A DNA stretch of 64,000 bases from positions 186,001 to 250,000 of the forward strand of contig NZ_JBAVHX010000009.1 of assembly GCF_049686335.1 (NCBI RefSeq). Direction: 5' to 3'. Of the stretch, positions 35,163 to 43,169 are shown in pieces. Numbering within the stretch: the first letter of the stretch is position 1; every line of letters begins with the position of its first letter. Origin of the DNA: Buttiauxella sp049686335. Its GTDB lineage: Bacteria; Pseudomonadota; Gammaproteobacteria; Enterobacterales; Enterobacteriaceae. The position numbers were made by a program, and so were the translations under genes. The notes beneath the pieces were generated by a model. That model made no database searches. It had not been told where the DNA came from and saw only the letters and a program-made list of their open reading frames with translations.

Positions 35163-35178
35163 TGCAAAGGTTGTGCCA
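35163..35178 (-). promoter_or_regulatory. Sigma-54 promoter of gltI
   Basis: On the minus strand TGGCACAACCTTTGCA is a perfect -24/-12 element (TGGCAC-N5-TTGCA). It starts nine bases past the lnt terminator stem and would begin transcription near 35152, giving a gltI leader of about 290 bases. The NtrC-like sites then lie downstream of the start point. Confidence 0.7.
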
Positions 35179-35186
35179 GAAATAAT

Positions 35187-35210
35187 AAAGGCCAGCAATC
35201 GCTGGCCTTT
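35187..35210 (-). terminator. Rho-independent terminator of lnt
   Basis: AAAGGCCAGC / GCTGGCCTTT, ten-base stem with loop of four, followed on the minus strand by TATTATTT; 17 bases after the lnt stop. Confidence 0.88.
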
Positions 35211-35226
35211 TAAGGATGGTGCAGAA

Positions 35227-36768
35227 TCAGGATTTGCGGCGACTACGCAGTGCCAGCAGAACAGAAGCGAAACCAAAGATCAGGGTGGCAAACCACAGCG
35301 GCCAGTTACCGAAACGGGCGTAAGGCGTGATGCCCGTTGTTGGCGTAACCTTCGCTTCGAGGACTTCGCGAGTAAACTGCGGGATCATCGCATCGATGTC
35401 GCCATCAGCATTAATCACGGCAGTGATACCATTATTGGTACTGCGCAACAGTGGACGACCAAGCTCAAGCGAACGCATGCGCGCCATCTGGAAATGCTGC
35501 CACGGGCCAATCGACTTACCGAACCACGCATCGTTTGAAATAGTCAGCAGGAAGTCAGTGTCAGGGCGGAAGTTATCGCGTACTTGTTCGCCGAGGATAA
35601 TCTCGTAGCAAATAGCAGGCGTGAGCTTGATGCCATTGGATAACAGCTGTGGCTGTAAATATGGCCCACGGCTGAAAGACGACATTGGCAAGTCAAAGAA
35701 CGGTGCCAGCGGGCGCAGGATAGACTCCAGAGGCACAAACTCACCGAACGGCACCAGATGATTCTTGTTGTAACGGTCGGTGCTGTTGTAGCTGTACGGA
35801 TTGCCTTCGCCGAGCGTGATAATGGTGTTGTAAGTATCGTAGCGGTTTTGCTTATTTAAACGCGCGTCGACAATACCAGTAATCAACGAGCTGTGCTTAG
35901 AGCGCATCAGGTCGTCCATCATCGTCAGGAATTGCTGCTGGTTTATCTCAAGATCAGGGATCGCAGATTCAGGCCAGATAATCAGCTGGGATTTGCCCAT
36001 CTGCGGCTGAGTTTTATCGAGATAAATTTTCAGCGTATTGAGCAACTGGTTTTCATCCCATTTCAGGGATTGCGGGATATCGCCCTGAACCATCGCGACA
36101 TCAACGGCGCGTTCAGGCTTGGCCTGGTACCATTGAATCGAACGTAATGGCCATGGCGCAAGCAGCAATACAGCGGCAATCACTGCGGGACGCCAGCTTC
36201 GCTCGTGAAGTGCATACACTATCAGCCCGCTGATAATCATCAGCAAGAAGGTGACACCTTCGACGCCGACAATCGGGGCAATACCTTTTAGTGGTCCATC
36301 AATCTGGCTATAACCAAACTGTAGCCACGGGAAGCCCGTTAATACCCAACCGCGCAAGAACTCGGTGAGCTGCCACAGCATCGGAGCCGCAATAGCGACT
36401 CGCCACCAGGTGGTTTTCGGCCAGAACTTGCTGAGGAAGCCGCCAAACAGACCAGTATACAAAGACAAATAAGCAGCAAGTAACACCACCAAAAAGACAT
36501 TCACCGGGCCTGGCATACCACCAAACTGCGCGATACTGACATATACCCAGTTTATGCCTGAGCCAAATAGCCCCAGTCCCCAGAAGAAACCAATCCAGGC
36601 GCTCTGAATAGCGCGGCGATTAAGTGTCAGTCCCTGAAGCCCTGCCAGAGAAACAATCGCGGCAGGCCAAAAATCGTAGGGGGAGAAAGCCAGCGTTCCG
36701 CAGGCACCAAAAAGCAGCGCCAGCAGCAAGCGAACGCGCTGGCGTTGAAGGAGTAAGGCTATAGCCAT
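35227..36768 (-). CDS. lnt: Apolipoprotein N-acyltransferase
   Basis: A 513-residue inner-membrane enzyme: several N-terminal spans and a periplasmic nitrilase domain with catalytic Glu (IIWPESAIPD), Lys (YNKNHLVPFGEFVPLE) and Cys (AICYEIILGEQ). It adds the third acyl chain to lipoproteins. The start at 36768 fits the family and comes seven bases after the ybeX stop; the longer frame upstream is ybeX sequence read in another frame. Last gene of ybeZ-ybeY-ybeX-lnt. Confidence 0.97.
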   Translation of the reverse strand: MAIALLLQRQRVRLLLALLFGACGTLAFSPYDFWPAAIVSLAGLQGLTLNRRAIQSAWIGFFWGLGLFGSGINWVYVSIAQFGGMPGPVNVFLVVLLAAYLSLYTGLFGGFLSKFWPKTTWWRVAIAAPMLWQLTEFLRGWVLTGFPWLQFGYSQIDGPLKGIAPIVGVEGVTFLLMIISGLIVYALHERSWRPAVIAAVLLLAPWPLRSIQWYQAKPERAVDVAMVQGDIPQSLKWDENQLLNTLKIYLDKTQPQMGKSQLIIWPESAIPDLEINQQQFLTMMDDLMRSKHSSLITGIVDARLNKQNRYDTYNTIITLGEGNPYSYNSTDRYNKNHLVPFGEFVPLESILRPLAPFFDLPMSSFSRGPYLQPQLLSNGIKLTPAICYEIILGEQVRDNFRPDTDFLLTISNDAWFGKSIGPWQHFQMARMRSLELGRPLLRSTNNGITAVINADGDIDAMIPQFTREVLEAKVTPTTGITPYARFGNWPLWFATLIFGFASVLLALRSRRKS

Positions 36769-36775
36769 CTTTGAA

Positions 36776-37654
36776 TTAATCTTCCAGTTTCGGTTGTGGC
36801 GAGTCGTCCGGAATTCTGACATGAACCTGAATAACACGGCGGCTATCTGCCATCGCGACTTTAAACTGATAACCATCAATTTCAATGGTTTCGCCACGAG
36901 CAGGTAAGTGGCCAAAGGCCTGCATGACTAATCCACCAATGGTATCCACTTCGTCATCATTGAAATGGGTGGCAAAGGTGTCGTTGAAATCTTCGATTGA
37001 GGCCAGAGCCCGAACCGTCCATGTATGGCGGCTTAGCTGGCGGAAATCGCTGTCTTCCTCGTCGTCGTATTCATCTTCAATTTCCCCAACAATCAGTTCG
37101 AGAATATCTTCGATGGTGACAAGCCCGGAGACGCCGCCAAACTCATCAATCACAATCGCCATGTGGTAGCGTTGCTGACGAAACTCTTTGAGCATCCGGT
37201 CAACACGCTTACTTTCTGGCACAACAACGGCCTGACGTAACACTTTTTCCATGCTAAATGGCTCGGTATCGCTGCGCATAAACGGCAGCAGATCCTTGGC
37301 CATCAGAATCCCTTCGATATGATCTTTGTCTTCACTGATCACCGGGAAGCGGGAGTGTGCGGATTCGATAATTACATCGAGGCATTCATCCAGCGTCTGG
37401 TTGTGTTTGAGCGTTACCATTTGAGAGCGAGGGATCATGATGTCGCGAACGCGCTGGTCGGCGATATCCATTACGCCTTCAAGCATGTCGCGGGTATCCT
37501 GATCGATCAGATCATTTTGCTCAGAATCACGGATAAGTGTCAGCAGATCGTCACGGTTTTTAGGTTCACCGTGGAATAGCTGGTTGAGAATCAGGGAAAA
37601 AAATCCCTTCTTACTGGCAGGCGTGTCACTGTTTTGTGAGTTGTCGTCGCTCAT
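36776..37654 (-). CDS. ybeX: CBS-domain protein YbeX (CorC)
   Basis: A 292-residue cytoplasmic protein with two CBS domains (IMIPRSQMVTL..., HMAIVIDEFGGVSGLVTIEDILE) and a C-terminal CorC/HlyC transporter-associated domain. YbeX is linked to magnesium/cobalt efflux and ribosome maturation. The start at 37654 (MSDDNS) fits E. coli length; a TTG eight codons upstream is an alternative. It is in an operon with ybeY, the rRNA-maturation endonuclease. Confidence 0.95.
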   Translation of the reverse strand: MSDDNSQNSDTPASKKGFFSLILNQLFHGEPKNRDDLLTLIRDSEQNDLIDQDTRDMLEGVMDIADQRVRDIMIPRSQMVTLKHNQTLDECLDVIIESAHSRFPVISEDKDHIEGILMAKDLLPFMRSDTEPFSMEKVLRQAVVVPESKRVDRMLKEFRQQRYHMAIVIDEFGGVSGLVTIEDILELIVGEIEDEYDDEEDSDFRQLSRHTWTVRALASIEDFNDTFATHFNDDEVDTIGGLVMQAFGHLPARGETIEIDGYQFKVAMADSRRVIQVHVRIPDDSPQPKLED

Positions 37655-37753
37655 GGCGTTAGGTTTGTGGCCCCTCAATAATGAATTGATATCAGGCAGC
37701 CTGGTCGTGCGCTACCTGAATGTCTTTGCTCTGTAGGTTAATCCTTACAGAGA

Positions 37754-38221
37754 CTATTCTTTCTCGGCAATGTACGGATCAGCATACCCAAGAGCAAGCA
37801 TTATCTCTGTTTCCAGGGATTCCATCTCTTCGGCTTCTTCATCTTCAATATGATCGTAGCCAAGCAGATGCAAACTCCCGTGGATGACCATGTGCGCCCA
37901 ATGAGCTTCCAGCGGTTTTTGCTGCTCTTTTGCTTCTTTCTCTACCACCTGACGGCAAATAATCAGGTCGCCCAGTAACGGGAGTTCGATACCTGGAGGG
38001 GCTTCAAACGGGAATGAAAGCACGTTGGTGGATTTATCTTTACCACGGTAGGTGAGATTCAGATCGTGGCTCTCAGCGTCGTCCACCAGGCGAATCGTGA
38101 CTTCTGACTCTTCCTGAAACTGTGGGATGACTGCATCAAGCCAGGTTTGAAATTGTTCTTCCGTCGGTAAGCCGCTTGTTTCTTCACATGCGACCTGTAA
38201 ATCCAGTATGACCTGACTCAT
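37754..38221 (-). CDS. ybeY: Endoribonuclease YbeY
   Basis: A 155-residue zinc enzyme with the H3xH5xH motif HGSLHLLGYDH and the RGKDKSTNVLSFPF block. It takes part in 16S rRNA 3'-end maturation and 70S quality control. Four-base overlap with ybeZ upstream. Confidence 0.97.
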   Translation of the reverse strand: MSQVILDLQVACEETSGLPTEEQFQTWLDAVIPQFQEESEVTIRLVDDAESHDLNLTYRGKDKSTNVLSFPFEAPPGIELPLLGDLIICRQVVEKEAKEQQKPLEAHWAHMVIHGSLHLLGYDHIEDEEAEEMESLETEIMLALGYADPYIAEKE

Positions 38222-39279
38222 TTACTCTCCTGAGCGGCGGCATTGATTGCCAGCGCTTCTCGCTTGCGAACTGCAGCGAGTTCATCTTTACGAACCTGTT
38301 CTGCGTTTTCCCACGCTTCATAGGCATTTACAATGCGTGCCACAACCGGGTGGCGGACTACGTCTTCGCTATTAAGGAAGTTAAAGCTGATTTCGTCGAC
38401 CTCTGCCAGTACGTCAATCGCGTGGCGAAGGCCCGATTTTAGATTTTTCGGTAAGTCGATTTGCGTGACGTCGCCGGTAATAACCGCTTTGGAGTTAAAG
38501 CCAATACGCGTCAGGAACATCTTCATCTGTTCGATGGTGGTGTTCTGGCTTTCATCCAGAATGATGAAGGCATCATTGAGGGTGCGGCCACGCATATAAG
38601 CGAGTGGGGCGACCTCAATCACGTTGCGTTCCATCAGTTTTTCAACGCGTTCAAAGCCGAGCATCTCAAACAGCGCGTCATACAGCGGGCGTAAGTAAGG
38701 ATCGACTTTTTGGCTTAAATCGCCTGGCAGAAAGCCCAGTTTTTCACCGGCTTCAACCGCCGGACGGGTCAGCAAAATACGACGAACATCCTGTCGTTCC
38801 AGCGCATCAACGGCTGCCGCAACGGCAAGATAGGTTTTACCCGTACCCGCAGGGCCGACGCCGAAGGTGATGTCATGGTCGAGAATATTAGCGATGTATT
38901 GCGCCTGGTTCGGGGTGCGCGGCTTGATAACACCCCTTTTGGTTTTGATGTTTACCGCTTTGCCGTACTCTGGAACGCTTTCCGCAGACTGCTCCAGAAC
39001 ACGAATCTCTTTAATGGCAAGGTGAATTTGTTCTGGTGAAATATCCTGAATTTCGCCACGCATCGGCGCGGTATCAACGTACAGATTGCGCAGAATATCT
39101 GCTGCAGCGTTTACCAAAATCGGACGGCCCGTGAGCTTGAAGTGATAGTCGCGACGGTTGATCTCGATACCCAGCCGACGTTCGAGCTGCTTGATGTTGT
39201 CATCAAATGGGCCACACAGGCTTAGCAGACGCGCATTGTCTGCGGGTTCTAGCGTAATTTCACGTGTTTCGATGTTCAA
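38218..39279 (-). CDS. ybeZ: PhoH-like ATPase YbeZ
   Basis: A 353-residue PhoH-family protein with Walker A GPAGTGKT (142-149), Walker B AFIILDESQNTT and an N-terminal KH-like region. It works with YbeY in rRNA processing. First gene of the operon; a candidate sigma-70 promoter (TTGCAC, 17 bases, AATAAT) lies upstream inside the 197-base gap to miaB. In E. coli this operon is also heat-shock induced; I could not confirm a sigma-32 element. Confidence 0.95.
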   Translation of the reverse strand: MNIETREITLEPADNARLLSLCGPFDDNIKQLERRLGIEINRRDYHFKLTGRPILVNAAADILRNLYVDTAPMRGEIQDISPEQIHLAIKEIRVLEQSAESVPEYGKAVNIKTKRGVIKPRTPNQAQYIANILDHDITFGVGPAGTGKTYLAVAAAVDALERQDVRRILLTRPAVEAGEKLGFLPGDLSQKVDPYLRPLYDALFEMLGFERVEKLMERNVIEVAPLAYMRGRTLNDAFIILDESQNTTIEQMKMFLTRIGFNSKAVITGDVTQIDLPKNLKSGLRHAIDVLAEVDEISFNFLNSEDVVRHPVVARIVNAYEAWENAEQVRKDELAAVRKREALAINAAAQESK

Positions 39280-39424
39280 ACTTATCCTCGGGGTCGCACA
39301 GGGCCAGTTGAAATAGTTTCTGCGTTAGCGCAGGCCATAAAAAGATTATTTACGGCGCGGGCAGATGGTGCAAGCCTGGTTTTTGATATTTGGGTGGCTG
39401 ATTCAGAATGCAAGTGCAAACAAT

Positions 39425-39467
39425 GAAAATGCCCGAGGGTTCACTGCGTTAGCGAACCCTCGGGCAT
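39425..39467 (-). terminator. Terminator of miaB
   Basis: A 14-base perfect stem ATGCCCGAGGGTTC / GAACCCTCGGGCAT (39429-39442, 39454-39467), followed on the minus strand by TTTTCATT, ten bases after the miaB stop. Confidence 0.85.
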
Positions 39468-39476
39468 AGAGTGGAA

Positions 39477-40904
39477 TTAAGGCTGATAAATCCCAACGCC
39501 GATTTCATTCTCTTTACGGGTGCGGGCAATGACCGATTCCGGAGATTGCGCGATACGCAGTCCCATCTCATCTTCAGTGCGAACCACCTTACCGCGCAGC
39601 GAGTTGTTCGTCGCAACCTCAGTGATTTCGACATCGACAAACTTACCGACCATATCCGGGGTACCGGCAAAGTTCACCCCACGGTTATTTTCGGAACGCC
39701 CGGTCAACTCCATAATGTTTCTGCGGGACGTACCTTCAACCAGAATGCGTTGTGTGGTGCCAACCATCTTACGGCTCCACTCCATCGCCTGTTGATTGAT
39801 GCGGTCTTGCAGAATATACAGACGCTGTTTTTTCTCTTCTTCTGGCACGTCATCCACCATATCGGCGGCAGGCGTGCCAGGACGTGCGGAGAAGATGAAG
39901 CTGAAGCTGACGTCAAAATTCACATCGGCAATCACTTTCATGGTCTGCTCGAAGTCCTGCTGGGTTTCACCTGGGAAGCCTACGATAAAGTCAGAACTAA
40001 TCTGGATATCCGGACGTGCCGCGCGCAGCTTACGAATCGTCGATTTATATTCCAGCGCGGTATGAGTTCTGCCCATCAGATTAAGCACTCGGTCTGCACC
40101 ACTTTGAATGGGCAAATGCAGGAAGCTCACCAGTTCAGGCGTATCACGATAAACCTCGATGATATCGTCAGTGAATTCAATTGGATGGCTGGTGGTGAAA
40201 CGAATGCGGTCGATACCGTCAATGGCTGCAACCAGGCGCAGTAATTCTGCGAAAGAACACATGCCGCCATCGAAAGTCGGGCCACGCCAGGCATTCACGT
40301 TCTGACCAAGCAGGTTAACTTCACGCACGCCTTGCGCGGCGAGCTGCGCAATTTCAAACAGAATGTCGTCGCACGGACGGCTCACTTCTTCACCACGGGT
40401 GTAAGGCACCACGCAGTAAGTACAGTATTTATTACAGCCTTCCATAATTGAAACGAAAGCCGTTGGGCCATCTGCTTTTGGCTCTGGCAGACGGTCAAAT
40501 TTTTCGATTTCCGGGAAGCTGACGTCGACGATTGGGCTACGATTGCCGCGAACTTTGTTGATCATTTCCGGTAAGCGGTGCAGAGTCTGCGGCCCGAAAA
40601 CGATATCAACATAATGGGCGCGACTGCGGATCATCTTGCCTTCCTGGGAAGCAACACAGCCGCCGACACCGATAATAATCTCGGGGTTTTTACGCTTTAA
40701 GAGTTTCCAACGGCCCAGCAGATGGAATACTTTTTCCTGGGCTTTTTCACGGATAGAGCAGGTATTGAGCAGCAATACGTCCGCTTCTTTCGGATTATCA
40801 GTGAGGATATAGCCATGCGTGCTGTTCAGCAGATCGGCCATCTTCGATGAATCGTATTCGTTCATCTGACAGCCCCAGGTTTTTATATGGAGTTTTTTTG
40901 TCAT
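39477..40904 (-). CDS. miaB: tRNA-2-methylthio-N6-dimethylallyladenosine synthase
   Basis: A 475-residue radical-SAM methylthiotransferase. UPF0004 cluster cysteines Cys12, Cys49 and Cys83 and SAM-cluster cysteines Cys157, Cys161, Cys164 (CNKYCTYC) are all present, with a C-terminal TRAM domain. It adds the ms2 group to i6A37 in tRNAs. Divergent from ubiF. Confidence 0.98.
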   Translation of the reverse strand: MTKKLHIKTWGCQMNEYDSSKMADLLNSTHGYILTDNPKEADVLLLNTCSIREKAQEKVFHLLGRWKLLKRKNPEIIIGVGGCVASQEGKMIRSRAHYVDIVFGPQTLHRLPEMINKVRGNRSPIVDVSFPEIEKFDRLPEPKADGPTAFVSIMEGCNKYCTYCVVPYTRGEEVSRPCDDILFEIAQLAAQGVREVNLLGQNVNAWRGPTFDGGMCSFAELLRLVAAIDGIDRIRFTTSHPIEFTDDIIEVYRDTPELVSFLHLPIQSGADRVLNLMGRTHTALEYKSTIRKLRAARPDIQISSDFIVGFPGETQQDFEQTMKVIADVNFDVSFSFIFSARPGTPAADMVDDVPEEEKKQRLYILQDRINQQAMEWSRKMVGTTQRILVEGTSRRNIMELTGRSENNRGVNFAGTPDMVGKFVDVEITEVATNNSLRGKVVRTEDEMGLRIAQSPESVIARTRKENEIGVGIYQP

Positions 40905-41039
40905 CGACTTGCCATTGCTCAGTTAAAGCCAGGAATTCAGGCCGCGTATTGTAATGCTTTGGCCTTGATGTGACCAGCCTACGAAACCTGCGCAAAAATC
41001 CGGTAGAATCAGGATAGACAATTTAAGGACAAAATCATC

Positions 41040-42215
41040 ATGTTGAACCAGACAATAGATGTTGCGGTAGTTGGCGGAGGGATGGTCGGAGCGGCGGCGG
41101 CTCTTGGTCTTGCGCAAAATGGTTTTAAAGTGGCGGTGATTGAGCATCAGGCTCCTGGCGCTTTTGACCCTACAAGCCAGCCCGATGTCCGTATCTCGGC
41201 CATCAGTAGTGCATCAGTGGGCTTGCTGAAATCTCTCGATGTTTGGCAGACGATTCGGTCTATGCGTAGCCATGCGTATCGCCAGCTTGAAACCTGGGAG
41301 TGGGAAAGCGCGCATGTTAGCTTTAATGCCCACGAGCTCGGTTTGCCGGAGCTTGGCTATATGGTTGAAAACCAGGTTTTGCAGCTTGCGCTCTGGCAGG
41401 CGCTAGAAACCCATCCTAACGTGACATTAATGTGCCCGGCGCAGATTATCAGTTTGCACGGTGAGGCAGGGCAGTGGAGAGTCGAGTTTGCTGACCAGCA
41501 AAGCTTAACGGTGCCGATGGTGATTGGCGCGGATGGCGCGAATTCTCAGATTCGCCGTTGGGCTGGAATGGGTATTCATGCGTGGCAATATCGCCAGTCC
41601 TGCATGTTAATCACCGTGGAGTGTGACTATCAACCTGGCGACAGCACCTGGCAGCATTTTACGCCAAATGGCCCACATGCTTTTTTACCGCTCTTCGATA
41701 ACTGGGCTTCTCTGGTCTGGTACGACACGCCAGCACGGATTCGCCAGTTGCAGAATATGTCGATGCCACAACTACAAAAAGCACTGGAAACCAGTTTCCC
41801 TGCGCGTTTAGGCAAAGTGATACCCGTCGCCAGTGGCGCATTCCCTCTCACCCGTCGCCATGCGTTGCAATACACACAGCAAGGTTTAGCGCTGATTGGC
41901 GATGCCGCTCATACTATTCATCCGTTAGCCGGGCAGGGTGTGAATCTCGGTTATCGCGATGTGGAAGCGCTGCTGGATGTGATGATAAACGCTCGCAGCT
42001 ACGGTGAGAATTGGGCGGATGCGCGAGTTCTAAAACGTTATCAAACACGCAGACAGGCGGATAACTTCCTGATGCAGAGCGGTATGGATCTGTTCTATGC
42101 GGGTTTCAGCAACAATTTAGGGCCGCTGCGAGTGATTAGAAATCTTGGGCTGATGGCAGCAGAACGCGGCGGTGTGTTGAAACGCCAGGCGTTGAAGTAT
42201 GCGTTAGGGTTATGA
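41040..42215 (+). CDS. ubiF: 3-demethoxyubiquinol 3-hydroxylase UbiF
   Basis: A 391-residue FAD monooxygenase with the dinucleotide motif VVGGGMVGAAAAL (10-22), the GD motif IGDAAHTIHPLAGQGVNLGY and a mid-protein IGADGANS motif. It performs the last ring hydroxylation of aerobic ubiquinone synthesis. An AAGGAC ribosome site precedes the ATG. Followed by a REP-like palindrome and a terminator. Confidence 0.96.
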   Translation: MLNQTIDVAVVGGGMVGAAAALGLAQNGFKVAVIEHQAPGAFDPTSQPDVRISAISSASVGLLKSLDVWQTIRSMRSHAYRQLETWEWESAHVSFNAHELGLPELGYMVENQVLQLALWQALETHPNVTLMCPAQIISLHGEAGQWRVEFADQQSLTVPMVIGADGANSQIRRWAGMGIHAWQYRQSCMLITVECDYQPGDSTWQHFTPNGPHAFLPLFDNWASLVWYDTPARIRQLQNMSMPQLQKALETSFPARLGKVIPVASGAFPLTRRHALQYTQQGLALIGDAAHTIHPLAGQGVNLGYRDVEALLDVMINARSYGENWADARVLKRYQTRRQADNFLMQSGMDLFYAGFSNNLGPLRVIRNLGLMAAERGGVLKRQALKYALGL

Positions 42216-42234
42216 ATTAGCGGTGAGTTTATCG

Positions 42235-42266
42235 TAGGTCGGATTCGCGCTGCGACATCCGACCTA
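42235..42266. repeat. REP-like palindromic element
   Basis: TAGGTCGGAT and ATCCGACCTA (42235-42244, 42257-42266) form a perfect ten-base stem with GC-rich loop, in the 3' untranslated space of ubiF. The sequence resembles enteric REP units (TAGGCCGGATAAGGCG...). Only one copy is seen in the window. Confidence 0.65.
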
Positions 42267-42300
42267 TATTCAGTTAGGATTTGCCAAACGCAGGAAACCA

Positions 42301-42330
42301 AAAAGCTCGCCGAAGCGAGCTTTTCTTTTT
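42301..42330. terminator. Bidirectional terminator of ubiF and the tRNA operon
   Basis: AAAAGCTCGC / GCGAGCTTTT with a CGAA tetraloop (42301-42324), followed by CTTTTTT on the plus strand; on the minus strand the tRNA transcript reaches it right after the last tRNA. Confidence 0.9.
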
Positions 42331-42405
42331 TGGCTGGGGTACGAGGATTCGAACCTCGGAATGCTGGTATCAGAAACCAGAGCCTTACCGCTTGGCGATA
42401 CCCCA
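42331..42405 (-). tRNA. glnV: tRNA-Gln (CUG)
   Basis: A 75-base tRNA with encoded CCA; acceptor TGGGGTA / TACCCCA, T-loop GTTCGAATC, anticodon CTG. It is the last tRNA of the operon. E. coli has a second CUG copy (glnX) here, which is absent. Confidence 0.95.
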
Positions 42406-42411
42406 AAAATA

Positions 42412-42488
42412 TGGTGGCTACTACGGGAATCGAACCTGTGACCCCATCATTATGAGTGATGTGCTCTAACCAGCTGAGCTAAGTAGCC
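42412..42488 (-). tRNA. metU: tRNA-Met (CAU), elongator
   Basis: A 77-base tRNA with encoded CCA, acceptor GGCTACT / AGTAGCC and anticodon CAT in a CTCATAA loop. It appears identical to the metT copy at 42843-42919. Confidence 0.95.
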
Positions 42489-42519
42489 AAATTGTAATTC
42501 TGTAAAACTATTTTTCGAC

Positions 42520-42594
42520 TGGCTGGGGTACCTGGATTCGAACCAGGGAATGCCGGTATCAAAAACCGGTGCCTTACCGCTTGGCGATACCCCA
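42520..42594 (-). tRNA. glnW: tRNA-Gln (UUG), second copy
   Basis: A 75-base tRNA with encoded CCA and anticodon TTG. It appears identical to the glnU copy at 42648-42722. Confidence 0.95.
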
Positions 42595-42647
42595 ACTAAG
42601 GGCGCACAAATTAACGTGCTATGTCGAAAACTGCTATGTCAAAAAAG

Positions 42648-42722
42648 TGGCTGGGGTACCTGGATTCGAACCAGGGAATGCCGGTATCAAAAACCGGTGC
42701 CTTACCGCTTGGCGATACCCCA
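42648..42722 (-). tRNA. glnU: tRNA-Gln (UUG), first copy
   Basis: A 75-base tRNA with encoded CCA and anticodon TTG, third gene of the operon. Confidence 0.95.
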
Positions 42723-42741
42723 TCCGTGCAACGCTTTAAAA

Positions 42742-42826
42742 TGGTGCGGGAGGCGAGACTTGAACTCGCACACCTTGCGGCGCCAGAACCTAAATCTGGT
42801 GCGTCTACCAATTTCGCCACTCCCGC
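42742..42826 (-). tRNA. leuW: tRNA-Leu (UAG)
   Basis: An 85-base class II tRNA with a long variable arm, encoded CCA, acceptor GCGGGAG / CTCCCGC and anticodon TAG in the loop TTTAGGT. Confidence 0.95.
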
Positions 42827-42842
42827 GCTAAAAAAAGAATAA

Positions 42843-42919
42843 TGGTGGCTACTACGGGAATCGAACCTGTGACCCCATCATTATGAGTGATGTGCTCTAA
42901 CCAGCTGAGCTAAGTAGCC
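42843..42919 (-). tRNA. metT: tRNA-Met (CAU), elongator, first gene of the operon
   Basis: A 77-base tRNA with encoded CCA and anticodon CAT. It follows the promoter at 42959-42987 by about 40 bases. Confidence 0.95.
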
Positions 42920-42958
42920 TTCTTTTTTTCGCGTCACCTTATCGGCGTTGCGGGGCGC

Positions 42959-42987
42959 ATTATGCGTAGTTGGCCTTCTAGCGTCAA
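42959..42987 (-). promoter_or_regulatory. Stringent-type promoter of the tRNA operon
   Basis: On the minus strand TTGACG (42987..42982), a 17-base spacer and CATAAT (42964..42959) are followed by a GC-rich discriminator GCGCCCC. This is the form of growth-rate and ppGpp-controlled stable RNA promoters. Confidence 0.8.
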
Positions 42988-43092
42988 CAATTTTTTTCCC
43001 GAAAAGTGGCTGAAATTGTCTGTTTGACCACCTTCCGAACAGCTTGGTGCAATATTCGTCAAATATCGGTTATTTCGTGGTTTTATTTAGCG

Positions 43093-43110
43093 AAAAACCC
43101 CGATCCGGGG
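43093..43110 (-). terminator. Second terminator after asnB
   Basis: CCCCG-ATC-CGGGG stem followed on the minus strand by TTTTTCGC. It backs up the hairpin next to asnB. Confidence 0.75.
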
Positions 43111-43127
43111 CAGGGAATAATGTAGAA

Positions 43128-43151
43128 ATAAAAACGGGCCCGTAGGCCCGT
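43128..43151 (-). terminator. First terminator after asnB
   Basis: ACGGGCC / GGCCCGT stem with a four-base loop, followed on the minus strand by TTTTTATTT; 18 bases after the asnB stop. Confidence 0.85.
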
Positions 43152-43169
43152 ATGGTGAATTTTCTTTGC

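Larger units (their letters stand above)
34864..35226. other. Long gltI leader / promoter region
   Basis: This 363-base gap between gltI and lnt carries, from right to left, the lnt terminator hairpin, a perfect sigma-54 promoter facing gltI, two NtrC-like sites and about 190 AT-rich bases. An inverted repeat AATGCC...GGCATT lies just upstream of the gltI ribosome site (34881-34895). No credible ORF. Confidence 0.7.

Noticed and set aside
39471..40244. 257-codon plus-strand ORF
   Set aside because: Opposite miaB, which has all its cluster cysteines in frame.
42281..42842. Several short ORFs with repeated peptides on both strands
   Set aside because: They are translations of tRNA genes and spacers; the repeats come from duplicated tRNA copies.
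42331..42919. tRNA cluster as a mobile-element attachment site
   Set aside because: No integrase, no direct repeats of tRNA 3' ends beyond the tRNA copies themselves, and flanking genes are in conserved order.
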